Shown here: positions 1 to 12,926 of the stretch, piece by piece | Numbering within the stretch: the stretch's first letter is position 1 | Layout of the letters: every line of letters begins with the position of its first letter | Assembly (NCBI RefSeq): GCF_001625305.1 | Contig: NW_017804076.1 | Coordinates: forward strand, 874,030 to 938,029 | From: Branchiostoma belcheri | Lineage: Eukaryota; Chordata; Leptocardii; Amphioxiformes; Branchiostomatidae | Direction of reading: 5' to 3' | Length of the DNA stretch: 64,000 nucleotides | Notes under the pieces: generated by a model | What the model was told of the DNA's origin: nothing | The model's database searches: none | The model's input: the letters and a program-made list of their open reading frames with translations, nothing else | Position numbers and translations under genes: made by a program

Positions 1-240
1 NNNNNNNNNNNNNNNNNNNNNNNNNNNNNNNNNNNNNNNNNNNNNNNNNNNNNNNNNNNNNNNNNNNNNNNNNNNNNNNNNNNNNNNNNNNNNNNNNNNN
101 NNNNNNNNNNNNNNNNNNNNNNNNNNNNNNNNNNNNNNNNNNNNNNNNNNNNNNNNNNNNNNNNNNNNNNNNNNNNNNNNNNNNNNNNNNNNNNNNNNNN
201 NNNNNNNNNNNNNNNNNNNNNNNNNNNNNNNNNNNNNNNN
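1..240. other. Assembly gap (N)
   Basis: All bases are N. Nothing can be said, and any minus-strand gene to the right could continue into it. Confidence 1.
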
Positions 241-2381
241 TCCTCTGGCCAATGGATACTGCCTTGCCACCGTATGATCTGCTTGGAGATTACATGCTTG
301 TCCCACTCCCCTGTCATTACCATATTTACTGGGCAGCAGTAGAGTGACACCCCCATGTGATGAGTGGGCATTACTTCACACTGATCTCACTTTCTAAAAC
401 AGAGCTGCCGCTGGCAAAACTATATCTGGAACCCAGTCTTTTATACCAAAACAGACAAAAAGTGAGGAGTCTTGATTGTAAGTGAGAGTTTTCACACAGT
501 ATTTTCTTACACACAAGCTTGAGCTTTGGACTCTCTTCTGGGTAAGTCAGCAAGGGCTGAAACTGATGAACAGAAATGGACAGATGTGGCGGATATGTGA
601 TATTGGCAGTTACCCTAGTGATAGTGATGCTCTGGCAAAATTGCATCCATGGGCAAATTTCTTACTCATCATTTCTTGTAGGTCAACATCCATGGAGATT
701 TTTTTACGATGGTAACATCTGGACTTCTTCGTCTTTGGAAAGAGTTTTAAAAAGAGCCTAATTGATGAAGGGAAACAATTAAATAGGCAGGAAATAGCAT
801 TTTTGGTAACTTAGTTCAGATTGTTATAAAGGGTTACTTTACTTCCTTAAAAATTTTGGTACTGAAGGATTTGAGAAAACATTTTCTGTGCTTTGTCTGG
901 AGTCAGCTTAACAAACATAACATGGCCACTTAAAAAAGGAAGCACTTTGTAAATCTGATCAGGCTTGTGCCTATATAGACAAAGACTTTTCTAACAGTGT
1001 ACAAGGATACCATTTAAGAATTAAAGCATACATAACAGTTTATATATGGCTAAACAAGGAAAGCCCTTTGTTACAGCCTCCACGTTGTATGTTTTATGAA
1101 TAAGGAGACCCTTTGTAGTGCCTTTGGTAAAAACTGTATTCTGTCAACAGATTGTTTCTGTTGGTCTGTGACAGACTTGTATGGCCTGTTCAGATTAGAT
1201 TATACAACTTGGGTGGTACCAGTATAAAGTGTTGCCAAAATGGGAACATGACTGTATTAGCTGTTATGGGATACAAATCAATGCCATAATGAAGCAGGAA
1301 AGGGAATGGAAGATATTATGTCCTTGTACATTAGAGTAATCCATTTATGGTAGCATTCTTATAAAGACCTTTACCATATTTCCTTCCATGTTAACACAGG
1401 CAAAATGATAATGGCTGATGTGAGCAGATGTCCACAAGAGAAAAGGGAATATATTTAAAATCTATGTGAATGCTATATTCAAAACTTACTGTCCATCAAA
1501 TGCTTTCAGCTTAGCAATTTTTCTGCCATTAACATGAATAAATGAAATGATTTACTCCTTTTGTCTGATAAAAAAAGTGATATAACTTCTGTTGTGTGTC
1601 TTTCAGTGAAACTGTCACATTTAACATTACTGGGTTTCAGTTTCCCAGCTTGTGTGTTGACATTGTTTGAGCTGTTTGTTAGTGTTTCTGTTCCCTGTTA
1701 TCAATGACCCACAACCTTGAGTAAACTCCTTACTGACAAGTACCTTCTGGTTTACCAAAGGAAGATATCCTACCCTGAGATCCAGCCTTCTTTGGCTTGA
1801 ATGCACACTAACCATCTCTTCCTTACCAACAGGGATAGCCTACATCCCAACAAGGCTGGGACCCAGGCTAAAGCTGTCCACAAAAACTCAGATGGACACT
1901 TTGAGGGAAAATGATGAGATGCAGAGATACTTTATCTGAGGGGATGGAGGGCGTTTGTGAAGTGGGAGAAAGAGGAGTAGGCTTAAGTGGGGTCGAGGGG
2001 TCAAATCTGAGAGGTTATCTCCTAAATATTTTTGGATGCCTGGCTTTTAGAAAGCTGGTGGCTAATGCTGTGGTTAATGCAGAGATAAAGAGTAAAAGAA
2101 GAACAAAAAGTGGATGGGAAGTATCATAAAGGCATATTATGTAGAATTAAGACTTTACATGTATGTAGAAAGGAAAACTGATAGTGATACAATTTAAAAA
2201 ACATGATGATTTAGGAAAGAAAAGTGGAAATGAAGAACTTTTTTGTTTCATAACTAGTTATAAGCTAATTCCCTGTCAGCCATTATTACGCAATAAAAAG
2301 AAAAGTAAAGAACTATTGTCTTAGTTGATACCCTGATCTGTCATTGTTGTACCATAGAAAAGTACAGAACCATTTTCTCAC
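241..2381. other. Gene-poor stretch, nothing assigned
   Basis: The short open frames here lack convincing splice sites or recognisable protein. The DNA is AT-rich with no clear inverted or direct repeats noticed. It may be intron of the minus-strand gene suggested by the exon at 2382-2480. Confidence 0.5.
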
Positions 2382-2480
2382 CTGTCCAGCATCTGTACTG
2401 TAGGTCACATGGTCATCTTGTTCTGTGTCTACTGAAGCAGGTTGCCACTGGCCCTGGTGCCACAGCTGCACTCTACAGCC
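2382..2480 (-). CDS. Candidate internal exon, unknown minus-strand gene
   Basis: Seen directly: on the minus strand a pyrimidine/CACAG acceptor precedes 99 bases open in one frame (33 codons, starting GCRVQLWHQG and ending STDAGQ), followed by a consensus GTGAG donor. The other two frames hit stops almost at once, so the exon would be phase 0 to phase 0. The peptide is Trp- and Gln-rich with alternating hydrophobic residues, which could suit a small beta-barrel such as an SH3 or Tudor fold, but that is only a guess. I do not recognise the protein. It could belong to the same gene as the exon candidates near 4.1 and 5.7 kb, but an intermediate phase-matching exon would be needed. Confidence 0.5.
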
Positions 2481-4071
2481 CTGTGTGGACAAAATAGGAA
2501 CTCTGGTCAGATCTAACATCAACAGGATATTATTGTGAGGTGCTGCTGATGGTTAAAAGGTACATCCTGGAGACAGGATTGGGAGTAGAGGATGAGGAAG
2601 ATGTTCAATTAATGTGAGACCAGGAAAAGACTATCAAAGAATAAAATCAAGGAGTAAAACAATTGTTTTACTGAAGATGACTAAAGCATAACTGACATTA
2701 AATGTCAGGAACTGAACCTGAAACAGGAAAAATATCCTCGGTGAATTAGAAAGTTGTTAACATTTTGATTCCATTCAAATTTGGACTGATGGGTGCAATC
2801 CAGTGCCTTGGGCATAAGTTGCTGTACATGTATAATGTACATGTAGCTGTCCTTGTGGGAGTTATAACCTAATTTCTGGTGTCTGCACCCAAAACCTACT
2901 TCTTTGCATCTTGGCAAATACCCAAGAACCTGTAGCTGCATGTGTGTCAAATAAAGAACCTGGTTTATCTAGCTAGAAAACCTGACTGTCAAGAACGCAA
3001 CTCGGAAAGAGTTTCTGAATCTGTACAAAGAACAGGCAACAAAAGAATGTTAACCTGTTAAGATTAACCAAGTTTTCCAAGAAGCAAGTTTCGAAATTAA
3101 GAAAATCCTTCTGGACCCCTTTAACCAGCCCCAGTCTGAATGGGGTCTTACAAAACCTGATATCAGAAAATAAATGCTTGGTAAGCCTAGCTCAAAGAAT
3201 TGCTCTGAAAACAAGCAATTAAGAGTGGCGGTGCCACAAAAGCCTGTGAAGCATTACGGCCTAAAAGTTCCCATATGTACAGCTGCCAAACATCTTCCTC
3301 TTTCAGTACCTCAACCAATCAACTTAGCAGGTTTTGACAGCTTCGTACACTTTTAGCGGTAACTTAGTAAGAAACACAAAAATGTATTGTTTTTTCAAAG
3401 TTATAATAAAAAAAGGTAGGATAAACTGAGAAGTACAAGTCTTGTTTATCCATGATGACAAACCTGGTAAAATTATTTCACGGATGTTAAACTCTTTCCA
3501 TTTTGAATGCTGCCATATCTTAATACTGGTGTTACAGTTTGACAGCTATGCCAAAGCATAGGAGTACTATGACAAATTAACTTTTGCCCCAGGCTACCCT
3601 ATGTCACAATTTTACAAAAGCACATAGAAACTAATTTCCTATTTTGAAGAATACAACTGAAGGTGAATACAAATAAGGGTACCAGGTGACAGGAACAAAA
3701 TGCATCACAGCAAGACAAAACAAACTCAATATTGGTCTACAAATTTGATTAAAATCTCCTGCACAATTCTTTGTCCTGACATACAAACTAGAAACTCTTT
3801 CTTCTTTGCTAGACATTTTTTTCAATACAGCTTCGTTGTAATTTGCACTAATGACAAATCAGTATGATATCAGAAAAGAAGACAGCAAGGAAAATCCGCA
3901 TCGATGCCACTTATCAAGATATAGATGTACAACTCCAAAGGCCTATCGTTTCTCTTCAGCTATAGTCTGTCTATTGATATATGACAAGCCAACCAGCTTT
4001 GCTACCACACCCAAATACCAATTATACAGACCTGAAACAAAACTGAAAATATCTCATATGACAAATTTTAC
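2481..4071. other. Intergenic or intronic stretch
   Basis: No supported exon, RNA or repeat seen. A minus-strand open frame around 2705-2950 lacks good splice signals. If the 2.4 and 4.1 kb exons are one gene, one more exon should lie here, because their phases do not match directly. Confidence 0.4.
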
Positions 4072-4203
4072 CTTCTTCCCAAATCATAACACACAGTTCC
4101 CACCAGTTATCTTGCACTTCCTTTGACACCAAACTCTTGTGTAATCCACAGGGCAAGGCTGGGAAAATTCTGCAGACCACTGGACCCAGTGGAACAAGCC
4201 GGC
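4072..4203 (-). CDS. Candidate internal exon, unknown minus-strand gene
   Basis: On the minus strand an AAG acceptor at 4204 opens a 132-base exon (begins RLVPLGPVVC, ends WELCVMIWEE) that closes at a GTAAAA donor. It enters with two bases and leaves with one. The entering phase fits the phase-1 donor of the candidate exon at 5542, giving a shared Gly codon, which supports the two being consecutive exons. The peptide is not recognised; it has a Trp-rich end (NWW, IWEE). The acceptor (AAG) is weaker than usual and there is no homology evidence, so this is a splice-signal and open-frame call only. Confidence 0.4.
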
Positions 4204-5541
4204 CTTGGACCAAACCCAATAAAACCTAATTACCAGAAGGGATATACCACTCTGTTTCTTAGGGTGAGACATCCCTCATTATCATTTATGTAACCAACAT
4301 AAACACTGCAAAACATTTATATTTTGTACATTCATTTCTTCCTTTGAATTTGAAAATGACCATTGAGTTTTAATGCAAAGTTTAAGATGAATATTGAATT
4401 CATACTTCAGTTGTTGCTGCCTTCATTATTCTGAGAATGAATGGTAGGTTCCATTCCAAAAGCTCTTTGTGTCCAGGGAATACAGTGTACATTTTCAAAA
4501 CATAACTGGCCACTTGTCCTTTCAGTCACTCCTTACCCAGGCCTGATATTCCTTACTGGGAGAGACATGGCAGGCAAAGGTCGACGACCCCAGCTGTGTG
4601 GGATGTTAGAAATTTCGACTGATGTCTGGAAGAGCCATCAGCTGGAGCTGTGTTTGTGTTGCCATGGCAACTAGATATGATGCCTGCATATGTCAGCATT
4701 TTCTATATTTCTACTGGTGCTATTATCATGATAACTGCAGTTTAAGTTTACCAAGCTTCCTTATCTTTGTATATACAGCCGGATTTGTCTACTTCAAGAA
4801 AATAAAGCGTCCACATTTCCGCCAGCTGTATTATAAGATAGAATATAACACATGCTATTCATAAACGAACAATAGGATCTATTGTTATACTTTTGTTGTT
4901 TTTTACTTACCAAATACTAGTGCCGACAGATCAAGGCAACAAGTTACAGGCTAAATCCTTGTAATTCTTTGGGTACATAAAGATTTTCAGTATGACAGCA
5001 GCAACAAGTCACTTTATGGTCAGATCATCAAATTAGATACAAACTACTCACCATGATGACTTTGTAATTATAGTTATTAGTCCCAATAAATATCATAATG
5101 TTTTATGAACTACATGTAATGTTGTATGTCTACAACAAAACTGATGAGATATGGCCAAAATAACATAAGTTTAATAACAAAAGTTTTCAGCCAACAGTGG
5201 TAGCAATCTTTTTTAGCAGTTGGAAAACAAACCAACTTTAAAGGCTCCATATATGTCCTTATTATGTAAATATGAATGCCATTGTGTGATGAAATGGCTT
5301 CAACCTGGCCATCCATATCCTTCCCAAATAATGTAGTCTTGTAACATTCTTATTTCCTAGAACACCTTAAATCTGTTCCATGCTTAAGTTGTGGCAAACA
5401 CAAGCACACACAGTTAATCCTACAACAAAGCTAAGTAACCTCTAACATTAAACATGTCTACACAAGACTCACACCTAATTGCAAAACTTCTGAAGGATTT
5501 CTTGAACTTGGCTGAGGCTAAGTTCTAGGTCCCTGACTTAC
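4204..5541. other. Intronic or intergenic stretch
   Basis: No exon or repeat supported. If the exon candidates on both sides are real, this is an intron of about 1.3 kb. Confidence 0.4.
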
Positions 5542-5800
5542 CATAATACTCTGTGCCGCCATGTGGATTGCAGACTTGACCTGATCCGTCCCTAGTGGAC
5601 CTTACACCACCGTACCGTACGCTTGTCCCTTTTGATGTGAGAGTTAAACTTCCTACAGGGATATGTGAATAGAAGCTGGGTTGTCTGGGGGTCTTCCTGA
5701 CGGTGTACTGGGGGAAGTAGTGAATCACTGGACACACCTTGGGAATGGGCTCAGGAATTTCCCCCCACAGAAAACCACCAAGGTGACGGCTGGATAACAT
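5542..5800 (-). CDS. Candidate exon, unknown minus-strand gene
   Basis: A minus-strand frame opens at an ATG at 5800 (or at a TCCAG acceptor just inside it) and runs about 86 codons to a consensus GTAAGT donor after 5542. The peptide contains runs such as IHYFPQYTVRKTPRQPSFY and SKGTSVRYGGVRSTRDGSG, which look like real protein rather than chance translation. The precise 5' boundary is unclear: an in-frame TAA lies shortly upstream of the ATG, so it is either a start exon or an internal exon with its acceptor near 5790. The donor phase (one base over) matches the 4.1 kb candidate. No family recognised. Confidence 0.45.
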
Positions 5801-6201
5801 CGGTTCAGTTTCTTATTGTTCCTCTCTAATCCTTATTTGGTGATACATATATAGTGTGTCTATCTACATTCCAAGGAATATGCCATAAATTGTATTTGTG
5901 TGATCTGAAAATTAGTAACAAGAGGAAGAACACAGATTTTCTTGTTACAGTATATACCAAAACACTATGAAAACAGCCAACAAAGTCATGGTAGGCACTT
6001 CCTGTAGTGGGTTGATGCAGGGTCATGGATACCTGTCATTGTTTATCTGTTTTCTTTGCTAGTACTAGGTATTTACTTTGCCAACCCCATACAGGAGAGA
6101 TTCATTTCAAATGTTGAAATCAGATCAAAAAGTAAAAGGACTTAGAGGAAGCAAAAACAAAGCAAAAACTGGCAGTGGTTTAATGAAAAAAGAAATGTAA
6201 C
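5801..6201. other. Intergenic stretch
   Basis: No feature supported; ends at the TTA target duplication of the element starting at 6205. Confidence 0.4.
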
Positions 6202-6926
6202 TTAGACCCTGTTCATACCAGACTTATATTTAGCGGTTTCAACCGGTTTTTCAAAAACCGGTTTTTATTTAACCTGGTGTGAACGCAAATTAACCGGTTT
6301 TTTAGGGGTTTAAATCCGATTTTGAAAAACCACCTCGGGAGGTGGTTTTTGTGGGGTTTTTCCACCGAAAAACCTGGTCTGAACGCTAAGGGTTTATTGA
6401 ACCGGTTTTTGCGTCATAATTCCGGGGTCACGGGGTCAGCATCCTGACCGTGTGCGACCTGCAAGCTTTTTTGATCGCGTTGTTTTGACCAACTTGAGTT
6501 CGTTTCCACTGTTTTTCCATGGTTTCTCTTCATTTTGCGATGGAATCAGCATATGCAACCTGGTCGGCGGACGAGACGCTCCTGATACTTAGGTTTGGAG
6601 AGCAGGAGTCGCCGAATTCGAAAAAGCTGGGGGGGGGGGCTCTACCGAAACAAAAATGTTGGAGGAGGCTGATTTCTTGAAGATAAAGGATCAGTGCCGC
6701 AGTAAGGTAAAAAAAAAACTGAAGACGGCATACAAGTAAGAAGGCCAAGGACAACAATCAGAAGAGCGGGAGGAACGGTTATTCAAACTGCAGTCATGGC
6801 CGATTAATTAGATATTCACCGGACAGGATTTTTTCAAAACCGGTTATCAAAAGTCTGGTATGAACGCTAAGGGTTAAAAAACCGGTTGAAACCGCTAAAT
6901 GTAAGTCTGGTATGAACAGGGTCTTA
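6202..6926 (+). mobile_element. Harbinger-like element, 719 bp, TTA target duplication
   Basis: The element is bounded by inverted ends beginning GACCCTGTTCATACCAGACT (6205) and its complement ending at 6923, each flanked by TTA. The 3-bp TTA duplication and long AT-rich inverted ends with repeated AACCGGTT words fit PIF/Harbinger elements. Inside (about 6540-6745, plus strand) lies a decayed frame starting MESAYATWSADETLLIL and, after frame changes, DQCRSKVKK...LKTAYK. That pattern resembles the Myb/SANT-like DNA-binding protein that accompanies Harbinger transposases. No transposase core is present, so it is non-autonomous or degraded. Confidence 0.75.
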
Positions 6927-9900
6927 ATGCACAGACTTTCAAGTGTCTGGCTGCCAGAAATATTAACAATATCTGAGTCTGTCCTTTCTTCTCCAAAGTT
7001 AGACATCTCTAAAATGAATACCACTAAGAGTATGATTACAGTACAAAATGACATCACTCACATCATATTTTCACAGAAAATTGATGGTATCATCACTTAA
7101 CCTCTGTCTACAGGTGGTTTTCTGAGACATTATCATTTCCTGTGCTGGATTGGGCAGCGAAGCAGCATGAGTCACTTTTCTGCCCACATAAAAATCAATT
7201 GAAACTCCCAGCAGTTCTGACCTAATGTTATCTGCCATCTCCCTAACTGCTGTTTCAAAAACACTCTCTGTCTCATGATACAATGTACAATTAACAAAAT
7301 GTGGCAAAACAATTCTGAGAAAAACAGGCAGGATAAAATTATACATTAAGATCAAGTGGTCATACATTAAAAATTAGAAATAGTGGCATAAAAAATATTG
7401 ACATCGTTGAGCAATTCTCAAGGTACCCATTTGATAAGAGAAGGGCCCTGGGGAGGGGGGAAATTGGGAATGTTTTGGTAGATTAGTCCGGAATTGTGTG
7501 GCAGATTGTGCATAATGACAGGAAATGACACAGATAAAGGGACAACAGTCCACCATCACAAAATCACACACCTGTTGAAGTGGGCTGAATCACTGTTAGG
7601 TTGAGGTCAAATGTTTAACATTTCTGTTGCAGCAAAGTACAGGAATAAAATATAAAAATGCTTGTTTCTTCTATAAATGACCTAGATGATTAGATGTTTT
7701 CGACTAGACTCTTGATTGGACATCAGAGGAAAAACAAATATATCCCTATTAATCCTCTTTTGTAATGAGTCTGCTAACAAAGCAGCTTGATAACAAAATC
7801 CATATCATTGGTGTCCGTCTTTCCAATTTTGTCAGAGCACAACATTTTGGCAGATATTATAGATTTGATCCCTTATCTCTGAGGTCTATGGGATTCACGT
7901 GTTCTGCTGGGTACATCACTGTTGACATTGTCACCCTATTTGGTTACAGTTTGGCTTTGTTCCCAGAGAGAAGATGAGTCAAGAGACAAGTGACCTAGAC
8001 AATTGTTTAAGTCAGCTATAGATCTTCAGTCATGACTTTTCCAGTTGGGCTGTCATGTGTAACCGCCTGGCATCACGACAAATGCAAGTTGATGCTTTGG
8101 CAGACGATCAAGAAATGATTTTTACTGTGACCTTTGATTGTAAAAGGGAGTAAGGATCTCATCAAGGCAGCTGAACTTTTCAATGAGGTTCAACTACAGG
8201 GGATTATAGGAGTCTGCATGGGGTTTTGTCGGGATGCAGAAAGTGTTTTTAGAAAAGGCTTTGGAATAAACGCTTTTATATTTAAAGACATTAATACCCA
8301 AGATTTAAGCATTTGTCAAAACTGGCTGTTCTTGCTAAAAATGTGTACAAGATTTTAGGTTTGATAGGGTCTAGTAGGGGTTATGAATTTCTGATTTTTT
8401 TTATCATTAACTGTTAGCAAAAGAATAATGGATAGTGATACACAGACAAAATACACAAACTGCTCAGCTGAATGATAATGTATCCAATCTAGAAATTAGT
8501 AGAATAGAGATACACACTAACTTAGATCTGGCTCGAGTACCCATTGATGATAAAACACAGCACAAACATATACAACTTACCTGTCAGGTCACTCATCAGA
8601 TTCTGCTGTATCCAAGCAGCATGAACAAGAAAACAACAGATTTTACTCAATGCAGTCTTTTGCTTTTAAACTAATGCATTATTCAACCCTCACATAAAAC
8701 AAGACATATAATCATATCACTCAATACTTTGTGTACAAGTAAAGAATACTGTGTTACCATCAAAGTGACCTGATCACTTAAGGTGTCAAATTATCATTAC
8801 TATAAATATGTTTCAAGATTCTGAACTTACTCAGTAGCAGTCTTATCAAGCTTCCCAGATCCCACATTTGATATGAACAGATAAAGGAAAAAGATAATGT
8901 TGTACGATTTAAAGAAATAACATGTAAATCCTGTTTACTTACTACATGTGGAATACCTCCAATTTTTTTTCTATACCAAGAATAATTTAGCGTACATTAT
9001 GTAGGGTAGCCAAGATACTGATGTGGTCTTATATTTCTTCGCTTAAATGGTTCCAAGCATGCTAACATTTACGAGCACTGCTTCCAAGAGGATATCAAAT
9101 ATTAAAGCATTTGGCCAATACTAACGAAGTAACTACTTAAGGAAAGTTGATTTTTATTGATTTAAGTTTTAGTGGCAAGCGTTGCCACCCCCGCACATCA
9201 CACATTTTAACTGCCACAGATACCAGATATATTCTTTTATGGATACCTCAGCTCAGACACAAATATATTTTACAACATTATCCATCCATTCCTAGTCAAG
9301 CCTCCTAAGTCTTAACTTTAAAGGACAAAGAATATATCAAGCCAAAGTTTCCAGCAGTTGCAAGCTCTCTAATAGCCTGTACGTGTGCCATCCAAGAAAT
9401 TTGGAGTTGCTGTTACAAATTGAATCCAATGGCACCCAAGCTAGCTCTCTTAAATGAATGGTTCCAAAAGTAAAAGGATCTACATAATTTGCATACCATA
9501 TTCTTTATGTTGATTCGATAATTCTTAGTGAAATAAACAATCACCATTCATAACACACAAGTGTACAGGTCATCACTTGTGTACGAACTTCTTAAGTTAC
9601 TTTATCATGATACTGAATGGAACCTGGAATAAGAGAAAGGACAAAACAAGGACAAAATTACCTCCTAGCAGCCCAGAAGCTGGAACTGAATGTAAACAGT
9701 AAAAGGAGTGATGGTGTTAATTATCTGCCCCTCCCTACAGATGACTGCAGCAATTTGTAATCTAGATGTCCTGACAGGACACAGATGGTCCCAAGGGATC
9801 ATGGGACAGGCACTATAGGATTATGGGATTGGGAGCTGATGGACCATGAATATGTAATGTCAGAAACTTAAATATTGATGATGTTTATGTTTTTATCCTT

Positions 9901-10742
9901 AATGTTTAGCACATAAATAGTCCCTGTCTGTTTGAGTGTTATTCTTGCTACATCTTTATGTAAATAACCATTTTGTGAACTTGAACAAGTTCCAGGAAAA
10001 TTGCAAAGTTGGTTCAAGGAGATTTAAGTCTCCATATAACCTCCTTAGTTGGATGGAATACATGTACTAACTTGTATCAGTGTCCTAATTGAATAACTGT
10101 AAAAAATACTACTAAAATGACTTTGTGTCTACTCTGTCTGTGGAAAAATACATTAAAAAGCCATATTCATGAATGAACAGATTGATTGACAAGTTTTTAT
10201 GTTGAAGTTCAGTTGAACTGTTTCCAGGTAGAGGAAGCTGAGGAAGTTGTCAGTGCCAGACAGTCTGCACGACTCGACTCCGCCTAGTTTTTCTGCTGAA
10301 CTGAGCAAAGCACCACAGACTGTAGTCTATCAGTCTAGAACATGTACATTCAGGGTTCTGTACAATGTTATCACAGGGGTCCAAACTAGCCTTATCTTAA
10401 CAAGGAATCTGGACAGCTCAGACCAAACTCACTAAAAATGTCCATTACACACCATTTCATATGAGAACTAACCTCTGAACACGTCATATAAGTACTACAA
10501 AATTAAAATGTGTCCATACTGTTTGTTATAATCATTGTATTGCTAGTACTGATACTTTACTACTGATGGAATGAATTTTTACATGTAAATCATCTCTTTT
10601 GCCATCAAATAATACATGTACAAACAGCAAAATAGAGTTGGATGTTCACCAACTAATTTATGCTAGTCACTTGAAATGGAAGAAGGTTAAATACATTCAT
10701 CAAAATCACGGCATAGTTTTAGAACTAATCACCTTGACAAGG
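6927..10742. other. Gene-poor stretch, nothing assigned
   Basis: Only short unconvincing frames. No repeat with clear ends was recognised. Composition is AT-rich. It may be intronic if the minus-strand exon candidates on either side form one gene. Confidence 0.4.
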
Positions 10743-11005
10743 TCACTTTTCTGTACTTCTGACATACTGGAGAGCATCCATCAACCCCCTTTTAATGACC
10801 TTCAAATGAAATCCCCCAAACACAGACCCCCTGTGGCCCATTTTCCTCTCACAAGCCTTGATCAGGCCCCCTAGAGAGGCTCCTGGGGTTGGAACAGGAG
10901 TCCTGGCGATGTCCTCATTAGCCTGATGACCAGGCTTTGATGCTCTAGTTTCAGTGGGACTGGGGCAGCTGAATCTGATTGAATATCGACTGTCCTTGTG
11001 GTTTA
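10743..11005 (-). CDS. Candidate terminal exon, unknown minus-strand gene
   Basis: Minus-strand frame after a pyrimidine-rich stretch and an AACAG acceptor (11006), running about 87 codons to a TGA at 10743-10745. Its peptide (for example TRASKPGHQANEDIARTPV and KACERKMGHRGSVFGG) looks protein-like, but no family is recognised. The plus strand is also partly open here, so coding strand and boundaries are uncertain. Being terminal, it would end a gene whose 5' exons lie to the right, possibly starting in the CpG-rich zone near 15.2 kb. Confidence 0.3.
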
Positions 11006-11018
11006 CTGTTTCCAACAA

Positions 11019-12286
11019 CAGGTGGACAGGAACAGGAGTAATCAGAACTGGCTTTTGTGATCTGATTTTTCATTAAACTCAAGATACATTATCGTAATTA
11101 TGTTGGGTTTATTTCTTCTCAATAACTTTGGGAAGGTGTTATAGAGTATTTTCAAATACAAAATTTTGTTCTATTGTCCATATCAAAGATAAGAAAACTG
11201 AACATTTTTCTGTAAAACTACAGCAATGTATTTACTTGACTTTTATCAGATCTTTGTCTAGACCTCAAATTACTATTTTGTGTGTTTCATTTACCATACT
11301 CAATAAGTATAAGCATATGAACAGCTGGATACGCCAAAAATGTGTTGTTAAAAATCATGTAGAGACTACTAGACATAAAACATTGAGGACAGAAAGAAAC
11401 AAAAGCATTTGAAATTTTCTTATGTATGAATTTCCAAACAATGTGCCATTTGTGTCCCAAACAAGATGGGTGTTACTGATACAACATTAATAGTTTTAGA
11501 GTGCACAGCGATATTACTTTTTTCCATTACAGAGTCACAGTCGATAAGATGAATGAATAAATAATGACAGTGTGATAAATGACCTGTGTTGTAATTTGAT
11601 AATGTTGAAGCAGTGGAACATTGTCATCATAGGTGTAATACATGTAACTGTTTCCTAGATTGGGTCAAGGAGGGAGTCATACATAAAGCTTTGGTTTATA
11701 CTAGAATATAGTCTTGATTTTAGAACGTTTTTGAATTATGACTGACAGTACCTATTGCTTTCAAAGTTCAACAAACATTGTAACGGTAAAACGTTTTCAG
11801 TATGTAGTAGAGGGGATTCATTTCACAAGCTAACCGACATCTCGCACACGTAAGACATCTGGAGCCGCACAATTCCTGTTTAGAACTTTTATTCAGCCTG
11901 TCACACCTGTAAAATTTCAAGTTATCAAATTATCATAAGACAAGCGTCAAAAGAAGATCCTCAACCTTCTCCGTAATGCTACACCTTCTGTCTTATTTAA
12001 ATTTGTAGTCATAAAGCTACCTTGTTAGTAGGTACAGGATTAAAACTGGGATGAGAATTGTTACAACATAAACACATGGCCTACTGAGACACCCCAGGGA
12101 AGCAGTACTTCCTACCACACCAAACACACACTACAAATTGTCTGCAGTCAGGAAGTCATGGCTGATAGGCTATGGGTGATCTGGTCTTATAAAAAGTATT
12201 AGAGTCAGACCAGAACAGACCTGGTTATACAAAGGTATATTCTGGTCTGGCCTATGACATTTTGTACACTGGCACTGCTAGATCTA
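11019..12286. other. Intergenic stretch
   Basis: No supported gene. AT-rich, no clear repeat noticed. Confidence 0.4.
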
Positions 12287-12575
12287 GTGTGTAGTGGTTA
12301 GCAATTCTTCCTCTGGACCAAGTGGTTGGGAGTTTGAATCCCAGCTATTGTCGCTCACATGCATGCTACTGTAAATTACACAGTCCTAAGGACAGGGTTG
12401 CAAAAATGTGGTCCACTTTTCATTGTGCTTGTCGAAAAGAACTCAGTGAATTTCCCTGTTACAATGAACTTGCAAATATATTTGTATTGCCCATAGCATC
12501 TGTCTTCTAGTGTCACGACCAGTGGTAGAATAGTTCTTCATTGAGCTAATACTGGATCAAGATCAATTTCCTTAA
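12287..12575 (+). repeat. tRNA-derived SINE, copy 1
   Basis: The 5' part resembles a tRNA gene: an A-box-like TAGTGTGTAGTGGTTAGC and a B-box-like AGTTTGAATCCC about 40 bases later, but no foldable complete tRNA. About 240 bases of unrelated body follow. The same sequence recurs in the same orientation at about 37807-38100, sharing the tRNA-like head, a middle part with 'tcattgtgcttgtc' and the tail 'gagctaa.actggat'. Two dispersed copies with a tRNA-like head define a SINE family. Confidence 0.75.
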
Positions 12576-12926
12576 TTTATTGTCAAAGACAAAGTGTATA
12601 TGAACGTAGTACCACTTTAGGCCATTCTTTCAAGTCATTTGGCATTTTTCTCATTTTTTGTACATACAACCAAATGATGATGATGATGACATACTTGTAA
12701 CCAAAACATTGCTTGCATAAGGGACTGTGCATCAAGCAAAGGAAACAGCTTCAAAGCATCAAAGTAGACAAACCCCAGCTGATGTCTGTGATACAGGCGT
12801 GACCCTGTCATGGCGGCCTGATTCTATCACTTCTATCTTACTGCAACTTCTCCTGGTCATTTTTATCTTGTTAAAACACTGTCATGTTGATAAACTATCA
12901 AGAAGAAGAAAACACACACATAGATC

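Noticed and set aside
12287..12360. A genuine tRNA gene
   Set aside because: A and B box-like words are present but no cloverleaf can be formed, and a second copy with the same unrelated 3' body shows it is a SINE.
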